Assembly: GCF_902167145.1 (NCBI RefSeq)
Contig: NC_050099.1
Span: 244,602,588 to 244,666,587, forward strand
Source of the DNA: Zea mays
Lineage: Eukaryota > Streptophyta > Magnoliopsida > Poales > Poaceae
DNA: 64,000 bases
Direction: 5' to 3'
Both the position numbers and the translations under genes were made by a program. Positions within the stretch are counted from its first letter, which is position 1. Each line of letters begins with the position of its first letter. The notes under the pieces are model-generated. The model worked only from the letters and a program-made list of their open reading frames with translations. It was not told the DNA's origin and ran no database searches. Shown in pieces: positions 22,815-34,372 of this stretch.

Positions 22815-25199
22815 TTAGGCTTGGGATTTAGGTACCCAACTCTTGTTGGGTTCTACAAGGTTAGTCACAATTGTCTTAGGGACCCAAATGCAAGTTTTAT
22901 CACCCTTGCATTTTGCCCCTAATTTCCTAGCAATCACCTTTCTATCCTTTCTACAAATTGCAAAGGAAGCATTCAAAGCATGATATATTGTAGAAGGTTC
23001 ATTTAATTTCCTAGGAACATTAACAACATTTCTTCTAGGCATATTATGAACAGCATTTCGCCTACCAACATTTCTATCATGCACATAAGAAGAGCTAGAA
23101 GCAAACATGGCATGAGAATCAAAGGCATTATATGCATTACAACTTCTATAAGCCTTTCTAGGTTGTCTTCTATCATAGTACATAAAGGCATGGTTCTTTT
23201 GTACACTACTAGCCATAGGGGCCTTCCCTTTCTCCTTGGCGGAGATGGGAGCCTTATGGCTTGTCAAGTTCTTGGCTTCCCTTTTGTAGCCAAGTCCATC
23301 CTTAATTGAGGGATGTCTACCAATCGTATAGGCATCCCTTGCAAATTTTAATTTATCAAATTCGCTTTTGCTAGTCTTAAGTTGGGCATTAAGACTAGCC
23401 ACTTCATCATTTAATTTAGAAATTGAAGCTAGGTGTTCACTACACGCATCAATGTCAAAATCTTTACACCTGGTGCAAATCACAACATGTTCTACACAAG
23501 ATGTTGATTTACTAGATTTTTCTAGCTTAGCATTTAAATCATCATTTATGCTTTTTAAACTAGAAATTGAATCATGACATGTAGACAACTCACAAGAAAG
23601 CACTTCATTTCTCTTAATCTCTAAAGTAAGTGATTTTTGTGCTTCTACAAACTTATCATGTTCTTCATATAAAAGGTCCTCTTGCTTTTCTAATAGCCTA
23701 TTCTTATCATTCAAGGCATCAATGAGTTCATTTATCTTATCTATCTTAGATCTATCTAAACCCTTGAATAAGCAAGAATAGTCTATGTCATCATCATCAC
23801 TGGACTCATCATCACTAGAAGAAGCATAAGTGGAGTCTCGAGTACTCACCTTCTTCTCCCTTGCCATAAGGCATGTGTGACGCTCGTTGGGGAAGAGGGA
23901 TGACTTGTTGAAGGCAGTGGCGGCGAGTCCTTCATTGTCGGAGTCGGAGGAGGAGCAATCCGAATCCCACTCCTTTCCTAGATGTGCTTCGCCTTTTGCC
24001 TTCTTGTATGCCTTCTTCTTCTCCCTCTTGCTCCCTTGTTCCTGGTCACTTTCATTATCGGGACAGTTAGCAATAAAATGACCAAGCTTACCGCATTTGA
24101 AGCATGAGCGCTTCTCCTTTGTCTTGGTCTTGCTTGGCTGTCCCTTGCGACCTTTAAGCGCTGTCTTGAAGCGCTTAATGATGAGGGCCATCTCCTCATT
24201 ATTTAGCTCGGCCGCCTCAACTTGCGCCACCTTGCTTGGTAGCGCCTCCTTGCTCCTTGTTGCCTTGAGAGCAATGGGTTGAGGCTCATGGATTGGACCA
24301 TTCAATGCGTCGTCCACGTACCTTGCCTCCTTGATCATCATTCGCCCGCTTACAAATTTTCCAAGAACTTCTTCGGGCGACATCTTGGTGTACCTAGGAT
24401 TTTCACGAATATTGTTCACCAAATGAGGATCAAGAACGGTAAAGGACCTTAGCATTAGGCGGACGACGTCGTGGTCCGTCCATCTCGTGCTTCCGTAGCT
24501 CCTTATTTTGTTGATAAGGGTCTTCAGCCTGTTGTAAGTTTGGGTTGGCTCTTCTCCCCTTATCATTGCGAATCGTCCAAGCTCGCCCTCCACCAACTCC
24601 ATTTTAGTGAGCATGGTGATGTTGTTCCCCTCGTGAGAGATTTTGAGGGTGTCCCATATCTGCTTGGCGTTGTCCAAGCCGCTCACCTTATTGTATTCTT
24701 CCCTGCACAAAGATGCTAATAGAACAGTAGTAGCTTGTGCATTTCTATGGATTTGTTCATTTATAAGCATAGGGCTATCCGAGCTATCAAATTTCATTCC
24801 ATTCTCTACAATCTCCCATATGCTTGGATGGAGAGAGAATAAGTGACTACGCATTTTGTGACTCCAAAATCCGTAGTCTTCCCCATCGAAGTGTGGAGGT
24901 TTGCCAAGAGGAATGGAAAGCAAATGCGAATTCGAACTATGTGGAATACGAGAATAATCAAATGAAAAGTTCGAATTGACCGTCTTCCTGTAGTCGTTGT
25001 CGTCATCCTTTTGGGAAGAGGTAGACTCATCGCTATCGTCGTAGTAGACGATCTCCTTGATGCGCCTTGTCTTCTTCCTCTTTCCGTCTTCGCGCTTGTG
25101 GCTCGAGCCCGAGTCATTGGACTTGTCATCCCTTGGCTCGTTAACGAAGGACTCCTTCTCCTTGTCGTTGATCACGATTCCCTTCCCCTTAGGATCCAT
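22815..25199 (-). CDS. gag: Copia gag (capsid/nucleocapsid) of Opie-C
   Basis: A 794-residue open frame beginning [17 protein letters not shown]. An acidic and serine-rich N-terminus is followed by a UBN2/gag-polypeptide-like region ([19 protein letters not shown] near residue 105; [20 protein letters not shown] near 230). One zinc knuckle follows ([16 protein letters not shown]2CX4HX4C) near residue 370, then a long predicted coiled-coil region rich in K/E/L, then a basic C-terminus. The start lies about 50 bp inside the 5' LTR, just after the primer-binding site. The equivalent frame in Opie-B has the same length, supporting the start and stop. Gag forms the cytoplasmic virus-like particle in this family. 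Confidence 0.94.
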   Translation of the reverse strand: MDPKGKGIVINDKEKESFVNEPRDDKSNDSGSSHKREDGKRKKTRRIKEIVYYDDSDESTSSQKDDDNDYRKTVNSNFSFDYSRIPHSSNSHLLSIPLGKPPHFDGEDYGFWSHKMRSHLFSLHPSIWEIVENGMKFDSSDSPMLINEQIHRNAQATTVLLASLCREEYNKVSGLDNAKQIWDTLKISHEGNNITMLTKMELVEGELGRFAMIRGEEPTQTYNRLKTLINKIRSYGSTRWTDHDVVRLMLRSFTVLDPHLVNNIRENPRYTKMSPEEVLGKFVSGRMMIKEARYVDDALNGPIHEPQPIALKATRSKEALPSKVAQVEAAELNNEEMALIIKRFKTALKGRKGQPSKTKTKEKRSCFKCGKLGHFIANCPDNESDQEQGSKREKKKAYKKAKGEAHLGKEWDSDCSSSDSDNEGLAATAFNKSSLFPNERHTCLMAREKKVSTRDSTYASSSDDESSDDDDIDYSCLFKGLDRSKIDKINELIDALNDKNRLLEKQEDLLYEEHDKFVEAQKSLTLEIKRNEVLSCELSTCHDSISSLKSINDDLNAKLEKSSKSTSCVEHVVICTRCKDFDIDACSEHLASISKLNDEVASLNAQLKTSKSEFDKLKFARDAYTIGRHPSIKDGLGYKREAKNLTSHKAPISAKEKGKAPMASSVQKNHAFMYYDRRQPRKAYRSCNAYNAFDSHAMFASSSSYVHDRNVGRRNAVHNMPRRNVVNVPRKLNEPSTIYHALNASFAICRKDRKVIARKLGAKCKGDKTCIWVPKTIVTNLVEPNKSWVPKSQA

Positions 25200-25234
25200 C
25201 TCTTCGGGCGATTAGTCCCTTCTTGAAGAGAGCG

Positions 25235-25248
25235 GCTCCGATACCAAT
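25235..25248 (-). other. Opie-C primer-binding site
   Basis: Plus strand reads CGGCTCCGATACCAAT directly before the 5' LTR end. Its complement ATTGGTATCGGAGCC matches the TGGTATC(A/G)GAGC sequence usual in plant Copia elements and complementary to the 3' end of initiator methionine tRNA. Opie-B (38748-38760) reads TGGTATCAGAGCC, so Opie-C has one substitution. Confidence 0.85.
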
Positions 25249-26521
25249 TGAGAGCACCTAGAGGGGGGGGGTGAATAGGTGATCCTGTAAAAACTTAAGC
25301 TTATAGCCACAAAAACTTGTTAAGGGTTAGCACAATAATTGCCAAGTGGCTAAAGAGGAGATCTTGCACAATACGACAATCACAAAGAATTCAACACAGA
25401 GGAGACACGGTGATTTATCCCGTGGTTCGGCCAAGTACAAAACTTGCCTACTCCACGTTGTGGCGTCCCAACGGACGAGGGTTGCAATCAACCCCTCTCA
25501 AGCGGTCCAAAGACCCACTTGAATACCACTGTGTTTTGCCTTGCTTATCTTTATCCCACTCGCGAGGAATCTCCACAAATTGGAGTCTCTCGCCCTTACA
25601 CTTAAGATTCACAAAGAAGCACGGAGTAAGGGAGGGAAGCAACACACACAAATCCACAGCGAAATGCGCACACACACGGCCAAGAATCGAGCTCAAAGAC
25701 TATCTCAAAGTTCTCACAAGAACAGAGCTCGAATCACTTAGAATGACAATCGGATGCGCAAAGACTGAGTGTGGATGATCAAGAATGCTCTAAGGTTGCT
25801 TGGTGTCTCCCTCCATGCGCCTAGGGGTCTCTTTTATAGCCCCAAGGCAGCTAGGAGCCGTTGAGAACAAATCTGGAAGGCCATCTTTGCCTTCTGTCGT
25901 CGGGCGCACCGGACAGTCCGGTGCACACCGGACACTGTCCGGTGCCCGATTTCCTTCCTTAAACAGCGCAGTCGGCCGTTGCAGATGCAGGAGCCGTTGG
26001 CGCACCGGACATGTCCGGTGCACACCGGACAGTCCGGTGCCCCCTTCCGACCGTTGGCTCGGCCACGTGTCCCGCGCAGATCGCGCGGCCGACCGTTGGC
26101 CCGGCCGACCGTTGGCTCACCGGACAGTCCGGTGCACACCGGACAGTCCGGTGAATTTTAGTCGAACGCCGTCAACAAATTCCCGAGAGCGGCCTCTTCG
26201 GCCGAGGCAGCCTGGCGCACCGGACACTGTCCGGTGCACCACCGGACACTGTCCGGTGCACCACCGGACAGTCCGGTGCCCCAGACCGAAACAGCCTCTT
26301 GGCTGTACACAGCCCACTCTTCTCTTTTCTTCTTCTTTCTGTTTCTGATACTTAGACAAGTATATTAGTACACAAAACCAATGTACTAAGACTTAGAAAC
26401 ATACCTTTGCTCTTGATTTGCACTTTGTTCATTCATGGGCATAGATTCTCATTTAAGCACTTGTGTTGACACTCAATCACCAAAATACTTAGAAATGGCC
26501 CAAGGGCACATTTCCCTTTCA
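25249..26521 (-). repeat. 5' LTR of Opie-C
   Basis: A 1273-bp LTR. It carries at least ten CACCGGAC(A/T)GTCCGGTG-type palindromes between about 25910 and 26280. The TATA box complement (TTTTATAGCC) is near 25833, which places transcription start just downstream on the minus strand. Confidence 0.93.
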
Positions 26522-27593
26522 GTTTACCAATCGTATAGGCATCCCTTGCAAATTTTAATTTATCAAATTCATTTTTGCTAGTCTTAAGTTGGGCATTAAG
26601 ACTAGCCACTTCATCATTTAACTTTGCAATAGAGACTAGGTGTTTACTACAAGCATCAACATTAAAATCTTTACACCTATTGCAAATCACAACATGTTCT
26701 ATACAAGTGTTAGATCTATTTGCTACTTCTAGTTTAGCATTTAAATCATCATTAACACTTTTTAAACTAGAAATGGTCTCATGGCAAGTAGATAGTTCAC
26801 AAGAAAGCATTTCATTCCTTTTAACTTCTAAAGCAAGAGATTTTTGTGCCTCTACAAATTTAGCATGTTCTTCATACAAAAGATCCTCTTGCTTTTCTAA
26901 CAATCTATTCTTATCATTCAAAGCATCAATTAATTCATTAATCTTATCAATCTTAGTTCTATCTAAGCCCTTGAACAAACTAGCATAGTCTATTTCATCA
27001 TCGCTAGATTCATCATCACTAGAAGAAGCATAAGTAGACTTTCGAGTGTTTACCTTCTTCTCCTTTGCCATGAGGCACGTGTGATGCTCGTTGGGGAAGA
27101 GGGACGATTTGTTGAAGGCCGAGGCGGCGAGTCCTTCGTTGTCGGAGTCGGACGACGAACAATCCGAGTCCTACTCCTTTCCAAGGTGTGCCTCGCCCTT
27201 AGCCTTCTTGTAAGCCTTCATCTTTTCCCTCTTCTTCTCTTGTTCTTGGTCACTATCATTATCGGAACAATTAGCGATAAAATGACCAATCTTACCACAT
27301 TTGAAGCAAGAGTGCTTCCCCTTCGTCTTGTTCTTGTTGGGATGCTCCTTGCGACCCTTTAGCGCCGTCTTGAAATGCTTGATGATGAGGGCCATTTCTT
27401 CCTCATTAAGCCCAGCCGCCTCCACTTGCGCCACCTTGCTAGGTAGCACTTCCTTGCTCCTCGTTGCTTTGAGAGCAACGGTCTGAGGCTCGTGGATTGG
27501 GCCATTCAACGCATCATCAACGTATCTTGCTTCCTTGATCATCATCCGCTCGCTTACAAACTTCCCAAGTATTTCCTCGGGCGTCATCTTGGT
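26522..27593 (-). pseudogene. Opie-A gag, central part, with nonsense mutation
   Basis: Continuation of Opie-A gag beyond the Opie-C insertion. It includes the coiled-coil region and the zinc knuckle (CFKCGKIGHFIANC, about 27265-27306). At 27171-27173 the minus strand has TAG where Opie-C and Opie-B have TGG (context [12 protein letters not shown]), a premature stop. Part of an apparent minus-strand ORF ending near 26433 runs into Opie-C LTR sequence and is a hybrid artefact. The segment ends at the TTGGT target site of the Gypsy-like element. Confidence 0.9.
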
Positions 27594-28249
27594 TGTTGGG
27601 GGCCTTCGGCTTCCGAAGGTCCTCAAAAACATGATTTAACAATGTTTCTGGAGTATAATGTGTGAACAGGTATCTTCGGACGCGTATCAGAAAGGGAGAA
27701 GCTCAAAAGATACGAAGGTTGACACAGTGCCGAAGCTGTGAAGCAGGAAAGCTTCGGCATGTTCGCAGAAAAAGGAACCGACTTAAAGATGAAAAGGCCA
27801 TTTGGACCTCGATAGAATGCTATAGAATTATCACCAAATGTAAAGGGCATGTATGTAATTTTGTATGGGTTGTACCCCGTGCCTATAAATAGGTGAACAG
27901 TATCCCCGTACTGTTCACGCTGACTTGGCATTTGCTTTTGCGTCACGCTTGTACTTTCTACCTTCTTTCAGGACCGAAGGTACATTTGTAATTTGAAATC
28001 ATTTCTATTTTTCCATGTTAATAAAATAGAAATGATTCTATGATGATGTTTATATTATATTTCATGCTTTATATGAATCCTTCGTCATTACTTGTTATGT
28101 TTGCGAAGGTTTGTCTCTTATGACCTTCGTCCGAAACTCATTATTTCCCGAAGGGACATAATGCTTCGAAGGACGAAGGACTTTAACACTTAACACTTTT
28201 TATGTTGCCTTGTTCTTAACTCTTAGCATTTGAGAACAAGTCCCCAACA
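27594..28249 (+). repeat. 5' LTR of gag-only Gypsy-like element
   Basis: A 656-bp LTR, TGTTGGGGGCCTTCGGC to AGTCCCCAACA, preceded by TSD TTGGT (27589-27593). It contains a TATA box (CCTATAAATAGG, 27882-27893). By line-by-line comparison it appears identical to the 3' LTR at 34373-35028. Confidence 0.93.
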
Positions 28250-28250
28250 T

Positions 28251-28262
28251 TGGCGCCCACCT
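28251..28262 (+). other. primer-binding site of gag-only element
   Basis: TGGCGCCCACCT begins two bases after the 5' LTR end (CCCCAACA, then T). TGGCGCC-type primer sites are usual for plant Gypsy elements. The exact tRNA is not assigned. Confidence 0.7.
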
Positions 28263-28323
28263 CCGGTGAACTCACTTCCACTTCGAGTTTTTTGAACACC
28301 TTCGGAAGCTATAGACCCTCGCT

Positions 28324-29841
28324 ATGGCACCGAAGAAAGCTTCAGCGACTGGGGCTGCAGCACTGCAACCGCTGGACCCCAATCAGGAGACCGTCTCTCT
28401 CCGGGAAGCCCGAAACCAGAAGAGGAAGGCTGTCAGCCCGACGATTCAGGAGGATGAACTAGACCAAGAAATCAGGGACATGGAGATGCTACATCAACAA
28501 GTGCAGAGGAAGAAGGAGAAGATGGCCAGACTAGCTGAGCTGCAGAGGCAGATAGACGAAGCTTCTGAAGAAGTCCGTCATCTTACCCACGATGAGCAGA
28601 ACCGAAGGCCTCAACAAAAAGACCTTCATCAGGAGGGCTTCTTCAATGAAGATGACTGGTATGATAATTTTCATCATGGAAATTTTGTTTTCGACGATGC
28701 TTCTCCTCTGTCCGCTGAGCTGCAGGCTACACCTTGGCCTTCGTCCTATAAGCCACCCCAGCTTCCCATGTTCGATGGCCATTCGGACCCGAAGCAGTTC
28801 TTGATGAGTTACGAAGCAACAGTGTCTTCGTATGGTGGCAATGCTGCAGTAATGGCAAAGTCTTTCGTTATGGCCGTCAGGAGTGTTGCTCAGACCTGGT
28901 ATTCCTCCCTTCGGCCAGGAACGATCACTTCATGGCAGAAGCTGAAGGATATGTTATTGACCAGCTTTCAAGGATTTCAGACGAAGCCGGTCACTGCTCA
29001 AGCCTTGTTCCAGTGTACTCAGGATCATGAAGAATACCTTCAGGCGTATGTTAGAAGATTCTTGCGTTTGAGGGCGCAGGCACCAACGGTGCCCAATGAA
29101 ATTGTCACCGAAGCCATGATCAAGGGACTTCGTCCTGGACCTGCTGCTCAATACTTTGCTAGGAAGCCTCCTCAGACCCTGGAGAAGCTGCTCCAAAAAA
29201 TGGACGAGTACATTCGTGCTGACAATGACTTTCGCCAAAGAAGGGAGGAGGCCTTCAGATTTTCCGAAATGACCAGGGGCTTCGGAGGAAGATCCTATCC
29301 GAGGCATGTCAGGTCCATCCACAACTCCACTCAGAATGATGATAAGGAGAGACAGCAGAACAGACCGCAGTGCTCTTCACAAGCTTCGGGGCAACAGCAA
29401 AGCTCCTTCCGACCACCAGCTCCAAGAGGCAGAGGCGCCAGGGGCTTCGGCGGAAGATTCGGGGATCAACCCAGAAGAATATTTTGCTTATTCTGTGGTG
29501 AAAACAAAGGTCATACTACCAGGATGTGTCATGTTACCATTCAGAAGCAAAAAGAGATAGCCGAAGCTGCCGCGCAACAGGCTCAGCCGAAGCAGGTCAT
29601 GCACACTGCTTCGTATCATTCGCCCTACATCCCAGAATATGTGGGCAACCATCCTGCACTCTCTGCTGCTTCGGCAAGTCAGCCTTCAGCTTCCTGGCAA
29701 CAGCCCCCGCCTCCGCCTCCGTTGCAACAAGGCCAGCAGCCAGAAGGGAGCCAATATGCTCCACATCAAAGGGACTTCAGAGAACAGTCCGAAGCTCGCA
29801 CGGTCAACAGCACTGTGCCAGAGTCAAAACACATCTATTGA
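28324..29841 (+). CDS. gag: Gypsy-like Gag protein
   Basis: A 505-residue open frame beginning MAPKKASATGAAALQPLDPN. A charged coiled-coil segment lies at about residues 25-95 (QEIRDMEMLHQQVQRKKEKM). A retrotransposon gag domain follows at about 140-290 (PMFDGHSDPKQFLMSYEA; WYSSLRPGTITSWQKLKDML; F.RLRAQAP). A CX2CX4HX4C zinc knuckle (CLFCGENKGHTTRMCH) is near 385-400. The tail is rich in Gln and Pro (QQPPPPPPLQQGQQ). The frame ends without a following protease or pol. It lies about 75 bp after the LTR, the usual gag position. Gag packages element RNA into particles and could in principle work with a related autonomous element. Confidence 0.9.
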   Translation: MAPKKASATGAAALQPLDPNQETVSLREARNQKRKAVSPTIQEDELDQEIRDMEMLHQQVQRKKEKMARLAELQRQIDEASEEVRHLTHDEQNRRPQQKDLHQEGFFNEDDWYDNFHHGNFVFDDASPLSAELQATPWPSSYKPPQLPMFDGHSDPKQFLMSYEATVSSYGGNAAVMAKSFVMAVRSVAQTWYSSLRPGTITSWQKLKDMLLTSFQGFQTKPVTAQALFQCTQDHEEYLQAYVRRFLRLRAQAPTVPNEIVTEAMIKGLRPGPAAQYFARKPPQTLEKLLQKMDEYIRADNDFRQRREEAFRFSEMTRGFGGRSYPRHVRSIHNSTQNDDKERQQNRPQCSSQASGQQQSSFRPPAPRGRGARGFGGRFGDQPRRIFCLFCGENKGHTTRMCHVTIQKQKEIAEAAAQQAQPKQVMHTASYHSPYIPEYVGNHPALSAASASQPSASWQQPPPPPPLQQGQQPEGSQYAPHQRDFREQSEARTVNSTVPESKHIY

Positions 29842-30099
29842 CAAATATCCTACCTTAATAGCAATCTTTTTCATTCAGTTTTATTTTTTCTAATAAAGGA
29901 CATTGTTTAGGTTTCATGTAATTAGTTTCGTTGATTCCTACAAGAAAAATATGTTTTCTTCACAGGTTTGTGATAATAAAAAGGACCTTCGGACTATCGA
30001 AAATCCTTCGAAGCAACAAAAAGTCGTTCTAAGGAACGCAGAGTAAGTCTGACGAAGTCACAAAAAGTCGTTCCGAAGGGAGCGCAGTGTAAGTTTTCT

Positions 30100-30440
30100 G
30101 CTCCAAAGTCGTTCCAAAAGGAATGCAGAGCATACAGCGAAAAGTCAACGCTGATACCGCCTAAGTAAAAGGCGAAGAAGCTCCAAAGACGTTCCTAAGG
30201 GAATGCAGAGCTTATACCGCCTAAGTAAAAGGCGAAGAAGCTCCAAAGACGTTCCTAAGGGAATGCAGAGCTTATACCGCCTAAGTAAAAGGCGAAGAAG
30301 CTCCAAAGACGTTCCTAAGGGAATGCAGAGCTTATACCGCCTAAGTAAAGGGCGAAGAAGTTCCAAAGACGTTCCTAAGGGGATGCAGAACTTACAGCGA
30401 AAAATAAACGCTGATTCCGCTGAAGTAAAAGGCGAAGAAG
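30100..30440. repeat. tandem array of 60-80 bp units inside the gag-only element
   Basis: Units start CTCCAAAGACGTTCCTAAGG and end AAAGGCGAAGAAG. The units starting at 30181 and 30241 are identical 60-mers, and the one at 30301 differs by one base. Flanking units at about 30101 and 30361 are 80-bp variants with an extra GCGAAAA..AACGCTGAT segment. Sixty is a multiple of three, so frames stay open across the array in both directions. These frames are not taken as genes. Confidence 0.93.
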
Positions 30441-31153
30441 CTCATAAGGGAGGCTTATAATGAAAAAGTCAGTATTGATACAAAAGATTGTGCCCCATTG
30501 CAGGAATGTGTGTATCTTCGGCACAAAATATCATTTTGCATAACATAACATCATCACATCATTTTGCATAGCATAATCATCATACATCATGCTGCATGTG
30601 GCACGAGAAGGGGGCATGTTATCGATCTTCGGAAAATGCTTTGAAAAGGGGTAAATCATGCCAAGTTACAGGGAGAAACAATATTGATTTTCGAGGTATG
30701 GCTTCGGAGATTATTTTTACGAAGCTTGGATAGTTCTTATCAGAACACTGGATATTGTCGTGATAAATGATAAATTTTTCTTCACGAAGCATGAAAAGAA
30801 GGGAAGGTGTTTTTTCGCCGAAGGCTCAAAAATGGTATGTACTTAATGTTTCATGCATCGTAAAGAATTCAATAATGAAAGGAGACTTGTATATTACATT
30901 CAAATGTACAAAGTGTTACATAGATTACACTTTAAATGATTTTTCCAAATAGCATCTAATCTTCTCTCAATACTGCTTCGGCGGCCTCATTTACAAGTTG
31001 GTCAACAACCTTGTCCAAGATAGTTTCGGCCATTTGTTTAATTTCTTCGTCGACATTTGATCCAGCAGTTTCTGAGGGAAGAGAACATTTCTTCATTACT
31101 TTTACAAACCTAGAGCAAAGATTGGAATAAAAATTACAACACAATAAGAGCGA
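30441..31153. other. spacer between repeat array and antisense gene
   Basis: AT-rich sequence with scattered CTTCGG/CGAAGC words typical of this element. A 62-codon minus-strand frame (30956-31144) reads like the end of an acidic protein (SETAGSNVDEEIKQMAETIL). It might be a last exon of the antisense gene, but the obvious GT-AG join is out of phase, so it is not annotated as coding. Confidence 0.4.
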
Positions 31154-34078
31154 CTAATTGGTACCTAATTGCCTTTCGGGTTCTGTACTCCTTTCGGCAG
31201 CTTCTGCTACTTTTCTGGCGTCATGAATGCCTTTTTCGCTACTTTGGATGATCTCTTGCGCCATTTCTCGACCGCCGTCGTTCCAGATATCAGTAAAAAA
31301 TTTGCCACCAACCATGCTTGCTTCGGCCGAGGGGTCCTTGATGTCTTCGGAAGATAAGGTAGCTTCGGATTGAGCTAAAAATTTTACATGCCCGCAACCT
31401 TTCTTCTCTAAGACAGAAGCAATTCCTCTGGCGCCCGAAAAAGCGCATATGTCGCCACGACTGTTCAGAATCTCTTCGAAGGCCTCTGCTTCGTGGCTAA
31501 TCCATTCCAGCGGACCTTCGGGATTGCCTCGAGAGAAATTCTCTTCGCTGGAAAAGGCGCCTACGTTGGCGAAGCTGGATTTAATTTTATTCACACATTC
31601 TACAGATTTGACATAGCATTTCCCCTGAGATGTGCGAAGCTCCTTAACTCTTGATTCCAATTTGCTGACCATAAAATCACTAAGTTCTCGTTTCGTCTCC
31701 TCAAGCGTGCGCTCCTCTTTAGCTCTAGCCAGCTGTTTCTGAAGATCTTTAATCTCGCATTTTTGAGCTTCGGCCTGGGCTTTTGAAGCAGCTTCGTCTT
31801 TTTTCACTTTATCTACCAGTGTAAGCAGAATTTTATCTTTTTCCAAAGCTTCGTTTCTCAATTTGATAACTTCGGAGCGTAAATTATTAAACGCAATTTC
31901 ATAGCTTTCATCTTCGGCGCTCTTTTGGGCTCTTAGTGCGTTGCTTAGGATCAGGCCCTATACGAAAAAGAATTCATATAAGAAAAAAGGAATGAGTTGC
32001 GTAAAAAATAAGGGGGTTTTTCAAGCGTTTAATTCCCATACCTTCAGGCTGTTGTACGCAAGACTGTCTGCGAGATCTTCTTTCGTCATGGCGCTTAATC
32101 CAGATTCAAGCTTCGGGAAACCAATACTTCTGGCCATTTCTCGGCAGACAGATAGCTCTTTGTTGTCAGGCAGGCAGTATAAGAAGTCATCTTCATTCGT
32201 CCCATTGAATATTACTGCCCCCTTCGGGTATTTTAGCTCCTTCGCATAATGGTTAGCTTCATGAGTTTCTTCTTCAAATAGTTTTTTCCCCGAAGCATGT
32301 CGAATGATGTAATTACACATGCTGGCAGGCGCTTCGGGGATGGCAGTATCAGTTTCTTCAACTAAAATTGGATCTGATATTTTTATAGCTTCGGCTTCCA
32401 AAGTTTGCTCCTTGAAGGGCTCTGAAGGCCCAGCTTCAGCTTCAGCCTGTTGCGTCGAAGCTTCAGTAGAAGCTTCAGCAACTTCAACACTCTTTTTTGG
32501 AGTTGTGCTTGAAGACTTAATTGTCTCCAAGACATCTAGTACGTTTACCATTCTTTTCCTTTTTGGGGTCACTGTTGGACCCTTTTGGTTTTTTGCTGTT
32601 TCGGCATTTGCTGCAGGACTCAAAACTTCTGATGCTTTTTCCTTAGTCGGTTTTTTCACTTCTTCCATTTTTTCTGTGGATGGTGCTTCGGCCATCACTG
32701 CAATTTCTGGCAGCAAGGTTGGTTGTTCAGCTTCAGCGGCCGAAGATGCTTCTCCGGTAAACTCAGGCACCGAAGCTGGTTCAATATAACGTGGCCGATG
32801 CGTAAGAGCCTTTATCTTCTTCCTTTTTGGTTCTGGCTCGCTAGGAACAGCTGCAGTTTCTTCTTTCGTAGAGGTTGTATTTTTTCTCTTCTGCCTTCGA
32901 ATGGGGTAGCAATAGTCAGGGTAGACAAACCCGATGGCATCAAATACCCGATTCAGTCTTTTCTTTTTTCGGCCTCCGAAGGCTGCTGACATTGCATTAT
33001 CTTCGGCCTTCGAGTAGGTCCCAAGCAGCTCATCACTTAAATTGTCAATGCTTTTCAACCACTCATCATCTGGCTCAATAAATTTATCTCCAAATTTAAA
33101 AGTGTACTTAAACCTGACAAGTTCTCCTTCGTCGGCCTCTTTGATGGTTTCTTGTGGCATCTCCCATTTCTCCGCAAGCGGCCACACCCTGAAGGCAATA
33201 TGCTCTTGTACTAAGTCCCTTGTTCCTATAAAAGAGCAGACAACGCCGAAGGCTCTTTGGCACTCTTCGGCGACTTCGTTCATTTCAACCTTCGGCCTCC
33301 GAAGGCCGAAGCTTTGCCAAATAGGACGCATAATTATACCTTTGATGTCTTCTCGTGCTGATAAGTCATTCTTCACATAAAACCATTCTGTCATCCAATC
33401 CCCGGGCCATCTCTTCCGAAAGGTTGGTACGGGACAGCTTGCCCCGGACCGAGAGACGAAGCTGTAGCAGCCAAAGTTGTTATGGTACTGTTCTTTGCCC
33501 CAAGGTTTTGTTTCATATAATAATTCATGAACATTACAGAAGCTTCTTGCGTCAGGCTTCAGACCTTGGCTTCTCGTGGCCCACACGAAGATATTTAGCC
33601 TTATAATAGCCTCTGGAGTAAGTTGATGAAGATAGACTTCGAAGATTTTCAACACCTCCACGACGAAGCTGCTCAAGGGGAATCGCAATCCGGCTTTCAA
33701 AAAGCTTCGGTACACCACAACTTCATTTTCTTCAGGGTGTGGACAAGTTTTTTCCCCTTCGTCCGCCCTCACAATGGACAGATCCCGGAAATACCTTCCT
33801 CTCATATTAACAAGATGATTCTCTTTGATAGTTGATTTACCATAAACTGAATGGCTTGGTCGCCAGGGGCGATCTTCGGAGTCTTCGCCACCGCTGTCCA
33901 CATCGTAACTTTCACTGTCACCAGTATCTTCAGACAGCCCTTCCAGAATTTCCCTGGTGATCTTTTCTGTGTTGGTCTTCGACATTGCTATAAGAAACCC
34001 TAAGTTCTTCTCTTCATCAAGACTCAGCTTCATTTCAGCAGCAGCCTTCTTGGCAGCTTCAGACATCTTCGGAAACAC
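31154..34078 (-). CDS. antisense gene of the gag-only element: Transposase_28-like (putative gypsy-type transposon) domain plus coiled coil, two exons
   Basis: Exon 1 is 34078-32042 (679 codons from MFPKMSEAAKKAAAEMKLSL). Exon 2 is 31957-31154. The 84-bp intron has GTATGG at the donor and TATAG at the acceptor. Joining them keeps frame (NSLK then GLILSNALRAQ) and gives about 946 residues. Residues about 115-240 (FPLSSFVVEVLKIFEVYLHQ; TPEAIIRLNIFVWATRS; TFRKRWPGDWMTEWFYV) resemble the plant Putative gypsy-type transposon domain (Pfam Transposase_28). A basic, Ala/Glu-rich low-complexity middle follows. Exon 2 is a strong coiled coil (DLQKQLARAKEERTLEETKR). It is transcribed opposite to gag and converges on it. 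The biochemical role is unknown, and the 3' end may include another exon. Domain identity is by recognition only. Confidence 0.72.
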
Positions 34079-34372
34079 TAAAAAACTGTTTTCAAAGCCG
34101 AAGCTTCAAAGCTAAAAGCTTAGCAGATCACAGTGTGCAAGAGCTAAAAAATGAATGAGCAAGAGTGGTTGGCCAGAAAGCGTGCAAAATAAGTTTGCGG
34201 TATGGCCGTATTTATACGTTTGATGCGTTGAAAGTTGAAAGACCCCACTTGTCATTGAGTGTTGCTATTCTAGCAAAGGGAAGGTGTTTTTTCGGACCTT
34301 CGGCATAAAGCCTTCGTTCATATCGCAATCTGAATTTATTATTTCAAACAAATTAATATTGCGAGGGGCTAC

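Larger units (their letters stand above)
17577..26521 (-). mobile_element. Opie-C: complete, coding-intact Opie/Ji-type Copia element
   Basis: The 8945-bp element has both LTRs, a primer-binding site next to the 5' LTR, and open gag and pol. A perfect TSD (GTTTA) flanks it within Opie-A gag. Order on the minus strand: 5' LTR, primer site, gag, pol (protease, integrase, RT, RNase H), about 0.8 kb untranslated region, polypurine tract, 3' LTR. Typical of maize Opie/Ji elements in the SIRE/Maximus lineage. Opie and Ji are not separated here. It is the only copy in the window with both frames open from end to end. Confidence 0.93.

Noticed and set aside
25910..26280. Regularly recurring palindromes resembling a CRISPR array
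   Set aside because: Units are palindromes inside a eukaryotic LTR, spacing is irregular, the intervening sequence is shared among elements, and no cas genes exist.
26433..26521. C-terminal end of the minus-strand ORF 26433-27071
   Set aside because: This part is Opie-C LTR translated in frame by chance. The gag homology stops at the insertion site 26522.
27623..27946. 107- and 76-codon ORFs repeated at 34402-34725
   Set aside because: They occur identically because they lie in the two LTRs of the gag-only element. They have no protein-like features.
30145..30460. Repetitive ORFs on both strands at the 60-bp array
   Set aside because: A 60-bp unit free of stops automatically gives open frames. 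The peptide is a simple repeat without other evidence.
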